Positions 9,301 through 14,093 of a stretch of DNA of 16,731 bases are shown here, one piece after another. Under the pieces are notes generated by a model. That model was not told where the DNA came from. It saw only the letters and a program-made list of their open reading frames with translations, and made no database searches. Location: NCBI GenBank assembly GCA_020434645.1, contig JAGRAK010000007.1, positions 2,637 to 19,367 on the forward strand, given 5' to 3'. Both the position numbers and the translations under genes were made by a program. The first letter of the stretch is position 1, and each line of letters starts with the position of its first letter. This DNA is from Bdellovibrionales bacterium (lineage in GTDB: Bacteria; Bdellovibrionota; Bdellovibrionia; Bdellovibrionales; UBA1609).

Positions 9301-9771
9301 GGAGTTGGGGGAGGCATCTCGCCCGTCACGTCCATGTCCGCCATCTTGACCTCGCCCACCGTCTCCGCCGCGACCACCTCGGCCGCCGACCGCCAGTAGT
9401 TTTAAACTTAGGTCATGGTTGAGTGGCAGTTGGTCGCCCACTTTGGTCTCTATTTTTTGGCCAGGATTAATTTTTTTTCCGGTCACTCCAACCACGGCAC
9501 CTGTTTGGGAGTTGATATAAGAGAGGTTGAGGTGTAGCTCACCTGCGGCTTGTCCGTGTTTGTCGGGGTTGACTATTGCGTCGCCGCCATCTCGACCATC
9601 TGATTCTGATGAAGCCCGGGTGTTATAGTCGGTTCCGTCAATGTCATTTTCGCCATGTTTGCCCGATACATTATAAACAACTTCACCGGCATATATATAA
9701 GGTGAAGGCGACGCCATGATAACAGCAAGAGAGAATGCAGATATTTTTATACGGCGCAAATGCTGAATCAC
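6385..9771 (-). CDS. large exported Gly-rich multidomain protein, first gene of the operon
   Basis: 1128 residues starting at GTG, chosen because GGAGAAG lies 6 nt upstream and the signal peptide begins there (RRIKISAFSLAVIMA..., cut near IYA|GE at 28). Parts in order: Gly/Asp/Arg-rich segments at 129-185, 207-233 (bounded by Cys207 and Cys233) and 277-304; a domain with LTGDLNNNGFYEPGESITI (334-352), typical of CARDB/Ig-like beta domains that follow a Ca-binding-like loop; a further beta-rich region to about 595; an alternating alpha/beta region (603-708: DILLVANHS, TIIVMGNP, IRIFIIDTQ) resembling a Rossmann-like fold; another mixed region; then a helical part holding HEIVH at 915-919, a possible zinc-peptidase motif; and a charged helical tail. 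The Gly segments are not regular Gly-X-Y collagen; GGxGGxGG runs suit polyglycine-II packing. It could be a surface or periplasmic structural protein, a protease, or the client of the operon's AAA+ ATPase. I do not recognise the whole architecture. Confidence 0.7.
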   Translation of the reverse strand: MIQHLRRIKISAFSLAVIMASPSPYIYAGEVVYNVSGKHGENDIDGTDYNTRASSESDGRDGGDAIVNPDKHGQAAGELHLNLSYINSQTGAVVGVTGKKINPGQKIETKVGDQLPLNHDLSLKLLAVGGRGGRGGDGGRGQDGGHGRDGRDASPNSPGTDGTDGGDGGDEGASTSGGNAADGGIINLRVDIHDNDLAMLLEQVNVCGNNGGTPGTGHGPGSGGRGGRGGSSCTWQEQTGTRPVYRTETTYNSKGEAVGSHQVHSHDEPVYTTRYESGGSDGRDGSSGRSSPGYVSRGKDSKPGKSQYIIIDESGVEHKYDGPYNLILQPGYKLTGDLNNNGFYEPGESITISNLTVTNSGYSPSPKYQKMILYVSDNSAWIRSKGIEISVPVVLNPGESYTFSKETLAFYLAELPRLEEGLLSTSDTLKPRARVERVERDFKGFNDSSSTNLKIRYPIEITPLNGLQSIAEGEMTRVLFKVKNVSEQTIGAINGKNRRAFTRLRREGGELEKEAFAILDKNKSAVADNATGFDQALQGLKPGEEMIIDAVIGVREGATPYSEAILYPELHLESILKPDTIRRIQYNPFTLRVAQTFKYNSDSDILLVANHSLDDQVLEALKYTAKMRHLKMDIWDFNYYGFFNLNFKIDEWNTFFSGYRNKTIIVMGNPVSTPIGKQRTQDLLSPNEVIDAARRFGIRIFIIDTQNSSEESIARLVTPTPIENEDITVPYSSTKNYVDELRKDVAIFDEHIDGDVDEFMGVSEIQVQQTRLWGVPKNTDITKAAEKLLLESQAHAPETNLFINYTFNPQKVSGTVFKKWTVGNLKIQRSVDTTRTSVVSVSIAENKIQDPQFVLSEEFQTAFDSGLHLDTKLQMLNSVLLGEFAQNNKIPEQFKSFRGLEPMAFADALMKSILHEIVHEQLGIRPYNFKSQLDKETLWKKLDVLTRVANFPYGQVHLRLDSKEGRLWINFIHDLKTFSKYSVSVGENIYAYTLGLVFGTGKNYQVSEVTNELIERLIHNVYEDSEIDLVKAQLKDMAKATRTSKDKRENILESFTQGALSKVLSTNGSAKVEPSARLRGENDQAALMEEKKQRLTRASDVHAAVAKERNDYLIPAEECLKLLKKTNP
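8860..8943 (-). repeat. third Gly/Ser-rich coding segment
   Basis: Codons for residues 277-304 of the large protein read SGGSDGRDGSSGRSSPGYV and so on. This is a shorter echo of the two Gly-rich segments nearer the N-terminus, placed just before the beta-domain region, and may be a flexible or polyglycine-II-like spacer. Confidence 0.5.
9073..9153 (-). repeat. Cys-bounded Gly-rich coding segment
   Basis: Residues 207-233 of the large protein form a Gly-rich stretch (CGNNGGTPGTGHGPG, then GGRGGRGG) closed by Cys at both ends. The DNA is locally much richer in G+C than its surroundings. Because the protein is exported, the two cysteines could pair and hold the segment as a loop. Confidence 0.55.
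9217..9387 (-). repeat. main Gly/Asp/Arg-rich coding repeat
   Basis: Residues 129-185 are built from imperfect GGxGG and GxDG units (GGRGGRGGDGGRGQDGG, TDGTDGGDGGD). The DNA is a degenerate, GC-rich tandem of GGY/CGx codons, so slippage and length variation between strains are likely. Gly spacing is mostly two or three residues without regular prolines, which argues against a collagen triple helix and suits polyglycine-II packing. Confidence 0.65.
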
Positions 9772-9774
9772 TTA

Positions 9775-9781
9775 CTTCTCC
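9775..9781 (-). promoter_or_regulatory. Shine-Dalgarno deciding the GTG start of the Gly-rich gene
   Basis: GGAGAAG on the minus strand ends 3 nt before GTG (9769-9771), with 6 nt between GGAG and the start codon. No in-frame ATG lies upstream of the signal peptide, so this site sets the start. Confidence 0.65.
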
Positions 9782-9795
9782 AAATTTTTAACTGA

Positions 9796-9810
9796 TGACA
9801 ATAACTGTCA
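9796..9810. promoter_or_regulatory. inverted repeat TGACA-ataac-TGTCA, possible operator
   Basis: A perfect 5-bp inverted repeat with a 5-bp centre lies between a TATAAA box and the Shine-Dalgarno of the operon's first gene, about where transcription would begin. This is a common operator position. With arms this short it could be chance, and a weak mRNA hairpin is the other reading. Confidence 0.35.
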
Positions 9811-9812
9811 CT

Positions 9813-9818
9813 TTTATA
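9813..9818 (-). promoter_or_regulatory. possible -10 box of the five-gene operon
   Basis: TATAAA on the minus strand matches the -10 consensus at 5 of 6 positions and would start transcription near 9806, leaving a leader of about 35 nt. No convincing -35 lies 16-18 nt upstream, so activation by a regulator or another sigma factor is possible. The rest of the divergent gap (about 9830-9970) shows nothing else I can name. Confidence 0.3.
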
Positions 9819-9975
9819 TAATTTTTTCTTACTTAAGATAGGCTAATGCAAAATCTTATCCTGATTTAAGCTTTTGGCCTGGCGCTGGCTTTCTTAGTCT
9901 TTTCAATAGGTTTAGAAGAGATGAGTTCTTTCAGATCGAATCTTCGTAGTAACGGATTGCTTACAAGACCGTAAA

Positions 9976-10004
9976 TTGTCATCTTGAAAGTGTTAGTGAA
10001 TAAT
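9976..10004 (+). promoter_or_regulatory. sigma70-type promoter of the thioesterase/glycosyltransferase pair
   Basis: TTGTCA (9976-9981) and AATAAT (9999-10004) each match consensus at 5 of 6 positions, with a 17-bp spacer. Transcription would begin near 10011, about 27 nt before the ATG at 10038. The box also shows why a TTG at 9984 cannot be the start codon, since it lies inside the promoter. Confidence 0.55.
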
Positions 10005-10037
10005 GTACGAGTGGCTTATATTCAAAAAGGTAGATTT

Positions 10038-10502
10038 ATGACGCGAGATGACCTTGCCCAGATTATTAAAAAGCAAATTCCTTTAACAAAAGCCATGGGC
10101 CTTTATGTGAAGCGCTGCTCAGTTGCAAATGGAGTCGAATTTAGCCTTCCGCTAAAACCCAATCGCAATCATAAAAATACAGCGTTTGGTGGCACTCTCG
10201 TTGCGGGGCAGGCGCTGGCCTCGTGGGCATGGCTTATGGCTCTTCTTGATAAGCGGGGAGTCGCGGCTGAAGTCGTTGTTCAGCGCCAGGTTGGAGAGTT
10301 TCTAAAGCCCGTCGATCAAAATTTTATAGTGAAAACCGACAAGGTGCTCTCTCAAGATGTCGAGCGATTTATTAAAACGTTAAAGCGCCGTGGCAAAGCC
10401 CGAATTGTAATTTCTGCGCGGGTTTTAAATAAAGGGAAACTTGCCGCCACCTATACGGGCGAGTATGTTGCCCTCTCCAATTATGAACATAATATTAAAT
10501 GA
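10038..10502 (+). CDS. YiiD-type hotdog-fold thioesterase domain protein
   Basis: 154 residues from the ATG at 10038, which has AGGTAG about 6 nt upstream and lies just after a good promoter. NRNHKNTAFGGTL (42-54) is the hallmark of the YiiD C-terminal thioesterase family (hotdog fold), and the following helix ASWAWLMALLDKRG and strand AEVVVQRQVGEFLKPV fit the same fold. In other bacteria this domain may stand alone or be fused to a GNAT acetyltransferase, as in E. coli YiiD (FabY), which has been linked to starting fatty acid synthesis. Here it stands alone, is cytoplasmic and has no signal peptide. Its likely substrates are acyl-CoA or acyl-ACP thioesters, but the sequence does not say which. 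The end overlaps the start of the glycosyltransferase gene by 20 bp, so the two are co-translated. Confidence is high for the family and modest for the function. Confidence 0.78.
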   Translation: MTRDDLAQIIKKQIPLTKAMGLYVKRCSVANGVEFSLPLKPNRNHKNTAFGGTLVAGQALASWAWLMALLDKRGVAAEVVVQRQVGEFLKPVDQNFIVKTDKVLSQDVERFIKTLKRRGKARIVISARVLNKGKLAATYTGEYVALSNYEHNIK

Positions 10503-11202
10503 TCTCAGCATTGTCGTGCCGTTTACCAGTCAAGATCTGCTCTGGAAGGATCTTCTTCAAGATCTAAAAGCGCTACCTCGGGGGTCAGAGATTCTTCTCG
10601 TCGGTCCAGATAGGCCAGATGATGCCATATTAAAACGTGCCACTGAAAATCTTCTGGCGCAGGTTCGCTATGTAGAGTCGCCAAAAGGCCGTGGTGTGCA
10701 GCTCAACACCGGGGCTAAAAATGCCAGTCGCAACTATTTGTGGTTTTTGCATGCCGATTCAAAAGTGCCGCGGCCGTCGATCTTTTTACTCGATCGAGAA
10801 CTGATGTTGAAAGCTGACGCCCTTCACTATTTTGATTTGCAGTTTTTATCAGATGGTCCGCGACTAGTTGGTTTGAATTCAATGGCGGCTAATTTGCGCT
10901 CTCGTTATTTGGGTATGCCATTTGGTGATCAGGGCTTTGCAATGTCACGGGCTACATTTTTGCGCGTTGGTGGTTTTTCTGAAAACTCAAAGTATGGTGA
11001 AGACCATATTTTTGTTTGGGAGGCTCGACGCAAAAGAATATTATTAAATCGTGTGCCAGGGGCTGTATTTACAAGTGCGCGTCGCTATGAGAGCGAAGGG
11101 TGGGGTGCAGTCACTCGCACTCGCGTAATTTTAACCGCCAAGCAAGCCACTTCTGAATGTATTAAGCTGATGAAGCAAAGGCTTGTTGAGCGCAGAGACT
11201 GA
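10483..11202 (+). CDS. family 2 glycosyltransferase, TIGR04283-like
   Basis: 239 residues, GT-A fold. The N-terminus LSIVVPF (8-14) is the usual first strand. SPKGRGVQLNTGAKNAS (66-82), then WFLHADSKVP (87-96) with the HAD form of the metal/nucleotide motif, FGDQGFAMSRATFLRVGGF (147-165) and GEDHIFVWEARR (172-183) follow the order of the TIGR04283 rSAM/selenodomain-associated glycosyltransferases. No membrane helix is present, so it is a cytoplasmic or peripheral enzyme with unknown sugar and acceptor. The start is the ATG at 10483, inside the end of the thioesterase gene; a TTG further upstream would add 14 unlikely residues. There is no clear Shine-Dalgarno, so translation probably depends on the upstream gene. 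Acid 2 is polar but not the usual Asp-x-Asp, which is normal for this group. Confidence 0.75.
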   Translation: MNIILNDLSIVVPFTSQDLLWKDLLQDLKALPRGSEILLVGPDRPDDAILKRATENLLAQVRYVESPKGRGVQLNTGAKNASRNYLWFLHADSKVPRPSIFLLDRELMLKADALHYFDLQFLSDGPRLVGLNSMAANLRSRYLGMPFGDQGFAMSRATFLRVGGFSENSKYGEDHIFVWEARRKRILLNRVPGAVFTSARRYESEGWGAVTRTRVILTAKQATSECIKLMKQRLVERRD

Positions 11203-11217
11203 ATATAAAAAATATCG

Positions 11218-11236
11218 AGTCGAGATTGACTTGACT
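11218..11236 (-). terminator. weak hairpin between convergent genes
   Basis: AGTCAA and CGACT-type arms give a 6-bp stem with one G-U pair around a 7-nt loop, in the 43-bp gap between the glycosyltransferase and ETF-QO genes. Read on the minus strand it is followed within a few bases by ATTTTTTAT, so it fits best as the terminator of the ETF-QO gene. Confidence 0.35.
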
Positions 11237-11245
11237 AAAAGACGT

Positions 11246-12892
11246 CTACATTAATTTATAATCAGGGCCTGAGCCGCCTTCACGGGGCTGCCAGCGAGGG
11301 CCGATGACATCGGTGGCTTTGCAGTCAATGCAGTTCGGCGCATTCACTATGAGTTTATCGCCTTGGCGCTCATAAACACCTGCGGGGCAAAGCGCGGCAT
11401 ACATATCGGCCACATCTCCAGATATATCAGTGCCTACAGTAAGATGCTGAGGGATATCATCGCGAGTTTTGTTGCCAGATAAGTAAACAGCATCCACTTT
11501 ACTTAAGCCAGCACTGTCAGTGTTCACTTTGTCTATGCGTTTTTCTTCAGCGGCATCTTCAGTGCTGTGACCACACCCACCGGGGAATAACCCGGCAGTG
11601 GCTGTCATCAGACTTGCTTTTATTCCGCCTAGATAGAAACCTGATTTAAATGCTTGGCGCATATTGCGAACTTTGTAGAGATCATCTTTTATAAATGAAT
11701 TTTTAATTTTTGAATCATAAGTAGAAAGCGCTTCAGCTGAAAAATCATTTTTCTTTAAAGCATCAAAAGCTGTTTCGGCCGCAAATACTCCAGATTGCAT
11801 CGCGTAGTGAATTCCTTTGAGTGCAGGTACGTTCACAAGTCCTACCGCGTCTCCGGTCATGAGTAGGCCGTCGCCGTGCATGCGTTTTGGTAAACTGTTC
11901 CACCCACCTTCAGGAATGGTTTTAGCTCCCCATTCTACGATTTCTCCCCCATCTAGGTACTGCTTGAAAAGTGGATGAGATTTTAATTTTTGTAAGAGCT
12001 TATGGGTGTCGAGTGAATGCGATTTATAGTCAAGGCCAACAACTAGACCAAATGAAATCATGTCATCTGCTAGTGGGTACATCCAGCTGCCGCCGAATGC
12101 GTCGGTAGGGAGTGGGTATCCAAGGGTGTGAGTGACTTCAAGAGGCGCTTTTTTGACCTTCCAAATTTCTTTTACACCGAGTGCATAAATTTGGGGCTGT
12201 TCTGAATTTATTTTTTGCCATGCGCAGTAAGCTTGAGCCAGTGCGCTTCTTGTCCCGTCAGCTAATACTGTAATTTTGGCGGTGATATCATTGGGCGGCA
12301 TATATTGCGAGCCCGGGGAGCTATCGCGCATAAGGCCTGCGGGAGTTGTGCGAACACCTTGAACCATTTTGCCATCAGTCAGAATTGAATCAGCCGGAAA
12401 GCTTGTGAATATATTGATGCCTAGCTCTTCAGCTTTTTGCCCTAAAAAACGCACCACTTCGCAAAGTGAAACGACATAGTTGCCGTCATTGTGCATGGGT
12501 GGGGGAGTCGGAAGGCGAAGTTGACCAGAAGGTGTGAGCATATACACTCGATCGCCTGCCACTTTTTTTCTTAAAGGTAAATCAGCATCAGCTAATTCAG
12601 GAAACAATTCGCGTATAACTTTTGGGTTCATAACAGCACCAGAGAGAGTGTGCCCACCAAGATTCGCTGCTTTTTCTAATACTCCAATTTGAATGTCGCC
12701 TAATGTGCCGCCGTTTTCATTGTCTTTTTTAATCAGTTGCGCCAGGCGTATGGCTCCAGTGAGACCGGCGGGTCCGGCTCCAACAAATACCACATCCATG
12801 GGGACGGCTTCGCCCACAGGGCTAGGGTTTGTTAGAATAAGTTGATCTAAAGGAAGGCTTTTTTGGTGTTTTAAAGGTGTAATTGTTTTCAT
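11246..12892 (-). CDS. electron transfer flavoprotein:ubiquinone oxidoreductase (ETF-QO)
   Basis: 548 residues, normal length for bacterial ETF-QO. The enzyme passes electrons from reduced ETF (fatty acid and amino acid oxidation) to quinone at the inner membrane through FAD and an iron-sulfur cluster. FAD-binding VFVGAGPAGL lies at 35-44; GGHTLSGAVMNP (79-90) and LLMTGDAVGLVN with PALKGIHYAMQSG (343-368) are typical of the family. The C-terminal domain has CPAGVYE (502-508) and NCIDCKATD (520-528), then the usual GGSGPDY end. Canonical enzymes have CxxCKxCD; here the last cysteine is Thr527, leaving Cys502, 521 and 524, with Cys440 (GGCGHS) a possible substitute. No etfAB genes are in the window. 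The start at 12892 has no Shine-Dalgarno and touches an inverted repeat; Met32 (MDVVFVGAG) is a less likely alternative. Confidence 0.88.
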   Translation of the reverse strand: MKTITPLKHQKSLPLDQLILTNPSPVGEAVPMDVVFVGAGPAGLTGAIRLAQLIKKDNENGGTLGDIQIGVLEKAANLGGHTLSGAVMNPKVIRELFPELADADLPLRKKVAGDRVYMLTPSGQLRLPTPPPMHNDGNYVVSLCEVVRFLGQKAEELGINIFTSFPADSILTDGKMVQGVRTTPAGLMRDSSPGSQYMPPNDITAKITVLADGTRSALAQAYCAWQKINSEQPQIYALGVKEIWKVKKAPLEVTHTLGYPLPTDAFGGSWMYPLADDMISFGLVVGLDYKSHSLDTHKLLQKLKSHPLFKQYLDGGEIVEWGAKTIPEGGWNSLPKRMHGDGLLMTGDAVGLVNVPALKGIHYAMQSGVFAAETAFDALKKNDFSAEALSTYDSKIKNSFIKDDLYKVRNMRQAFKSGFYLGGIKASLMTATAGLFPGGCGHSTEDAAEEKRIDKVNTDSAGLSKVDAVYLSGNKTRDDIPQHLTVGTDISGDVADMYAALCPAGVYERQGDKLIVNAPNCIDCKATDVIGPRWQPREGGSGPDYKLM

Positions 12893-12918
12893 CGGGCAAG
12901 CGTACTACCACTTGCCCG
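12893..12918. promoter_or_regulatory. perfect 8-bp inverted repeat abutting the ETF-QO start codon
   Basis: CGGGCAAG and CTTGCCCG flank a 10-nt centre, and the repeat ends on the base next to the ATG at 12890-12892. No U-tract follows on either strand, so it is not a standard terminator. In mRNA it would occupy the place of the ribosome binding site. In DNA it would be an operator-sized palindrome, downstream of a TTGACC at 12923-12928 that could be a -35 box. Confidence 0.6.
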
Positions 12919-12955
12919 TGATGGTCAAAAATAAAAGATCTGATCAGCGGGCAGT

Positions 12956-13585
12956 TTATTTGATTGTGGACTTATCGGCGATAGCTTCTCCATCAATGAC
13001 AATAGTCACTTCATCGCCCACTACAACGCCGCCAGTTTCAAGAGCTTTGTTCCATGTGATTTTATAGTCTTTTCGACTGAGTTTGCCGGTTGCTTCAAAG
13101 CCCAGGCGCGAATTGCCCCATGGGTCAACTACAGTGCCCTTATAGTTGACAGCAAGGGTAACTGGTTTTGTGACGCCATTCAGTGTGAGGTCACCTTTGA
13201 TAGTATTTGGTTTTTTATTTTTAACATCTACTTTAGTCGCCGTGAAAGTCATCCAGCGCTTATTTTCAACAAGTTTGTCGTCTTTTAGGCGAACACCAAA
13301 AAAATCTTCATTTTTTAAATGTTTGTCGCGCTTAGGGTCATTTGTGTTCACTGAATCAAGATCAATTTTTGCCGTGAGGTCATCAACCTTGCCCGTTTTT
13401 TCATCAAATGAAAAAGTGCCTTCGAATTTATCAAAGCGGCCTTGTACACTTGAAATCATCAGATGGGGGACTTTAAATCCAACAGTACTGTGTGATGTAT
13501 CGAGTGTGTATTTTGTTGAGGCAAATACTGAGCTCATGAGCGAAAAAAATGTAACTCCGGCAATAACTATGGATTGAATTTTCAT
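12956..13585 (-). CDS. yceI: periplasmic YceI-family lipid-binding protein
   Basis: 209 residues. Residues 1-22 are a signal peptide (SIVIAGVTFFSLMSSVFA) cut before STKYTLD. The mature start, YTLDTSHSTVGFKVPHLMISSVQGRFDKFEGTFSFD, is the family signature, and GDLTLNGVTKPVTLAV (about 131-146), PWGNSRLGFEATGKLSRKDY (about 155-174) and GVVVGDEVTIVIDGEA near the end complete the lipocalin-like barrel. YceI proteins bind long isoprenoid or amide lipids in the periplasm; the ligand here is not known. The strong AAGGAG before the ATG, and a TTGACC-17-CAAAAT promoter just upstream, suggest its own transcript starting about 20 nt before the gene. The ETF-QO gene follows 63 bp downstream in the same direction and may share the transcript, although the inverted repeat between them may insulate it. 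Confidence 0.9.
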   Translation of the reverse strand: MKIQSIVIAGVTFFSLMSSVFASTKYTLDTSHSTVGFKVPHLMISSVQGRFDKFEGTFSFDEKTGKVDDLTAKIDLDSVNTNDPKRDKHLKNEDFFGVRLKDDKLVENKRWMTFTATKVDVKNKKPNTIKGDLTLNGVTKPVTLAVNYKGTVVDPWGNSRLGFEATGKLSRKDYKITWNKALETGGVVVGDEVTIVIDGEAIADKSTIK

Positions 13586-13612
13586 ATGTGTTCTCCTTCG
13601 GGTTGATTGGTG

Positions 13613-13641
13613 ATTTTGGGCGAGAATTGGCAGCGGGTCAA
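13613..13641 (-). promoter_or_regulatory. sigma70-type promoter of yceI
   Basis: On the minus strand TTGACC (13636-13641, 5 of 6) and CAAAAT (13613-13618, 4 of 6) are separated by exactly 17 bp. Transcription would start near 13606, giving a leader of about 20 nt that contains the AAGGAG site. Confidence 0.5.
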
Positions 13642-13680
13642 GTCGCTAAGAGAAGATATTAAGACCAGACCTAAGACTTG

Positions 13681-13708
13681 TCGACATTTGGGCTGCAGGT
13701 GATATGAT
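13681..13708 (+). promoter_or_regulatory. possible promoter of the membrane protein and proBA
   Basis: TCGACA (13681-13686, 5 of 6) and TATGAT (13703-13708, 5 of 6) with a 16-bp spacer. Transcription would begin within a base or two of the ATG at 13716, which would make the first message leaderless. The weak point is that the start sites have not been mapped. Confidence 0.4.
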
Positions 13709-13715
13709 CAACTAC

Positions 13716-14090
13716 ATGACTGAGAAGCGACGAAAAGAAAGTGATGATAGGCGCGTCATAGAGCGTGTTTCGAGTCCGCATATGCGCGTTCATTTGAACC
13801 AACTTCGCTCGTGCTTACTCTTTATGACATTTTTTTTATCAGCTACTGCAATTTATAATATCGCCAATATCAGTTCTTTCACCGAGTTTTCAATTCAATC
13901 AATCTTAGCCATAACATGTATCGTTCTGGCCGTTTTGGTTTTTCGCTATTATCGATTGGTTTTATTTTTTCTAGATAATGAATCGAGCAGTAATTTAGAT
14001 CGGGTCTTGGGTATTCAATCTATCACATGGTTTGCGCTGGCTTTCTTCGCTGTATTTTATGCAAGTGTGTACTTTATTTTTAAGATATAA
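13716..14090 (+). CDS. small three-helix membrane protein, unknown function
   Basis: 124 residues from the ATG at 13716, or 128 from one at 13704. The first ATG lies inside a likely -10 box and has AGGTGA only 1 nt before it, too close to act as a ribosome site, so I prefer the second. A strongly charged N-terminus (TEKRRKESDDRRVIERV) should face the cytoplasm. It is followed by three hydrophobic helices at about residues 36-57, 64-90 and 106-126 (numbered from 13704). No conserved motif is recognised. The stop lies 3 bp before proB, and proB lacks a clear Shine-Dalgarno, so proB translation probably depends on this gene. A role tied to proline or osmotic balance is only a guess from position. 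It could equally be an unrelated small membrane protein that supplies the operon promoter. Confidence 0.6.
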   Translation: MTEKRRKESDDRRVIERVSSPHMRVHLNQLRSCLLFMTFFLSATAIYNIANISSFTEFSIQSILAITCIVLAVLVFRYYRLVLFFLDNESSSNLDRVLGIQSITWFALAFFAVFYASVYFIFKI

Positions 14091-14093
14091 ATA

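Noticed and set aside
9217..9387. Repetitive GC-rich DNA that might be a CRISPR array or a collagen triple-helix gene
   Set aside because: Units are irregular and in frame within one protein, with no spacers. Gly spacing is not a steady three residues, so neither label fits.
9984..10037. TTG-initiated 18-residue extension of the thioesterase
   Set aside because: The TTG lies within the promoter (TTGTCA-17-AATAAT). The ATG at 10038 has a Shine-Dalgarno and the family similarity begins after it.
10441..10482. TTG-initiated extension of the glycosyltransferase
   Set aside because: It would add 14 residues with no counterpart in the family; the ATG at 10483 sits directly before the first strand LSIVVPF.
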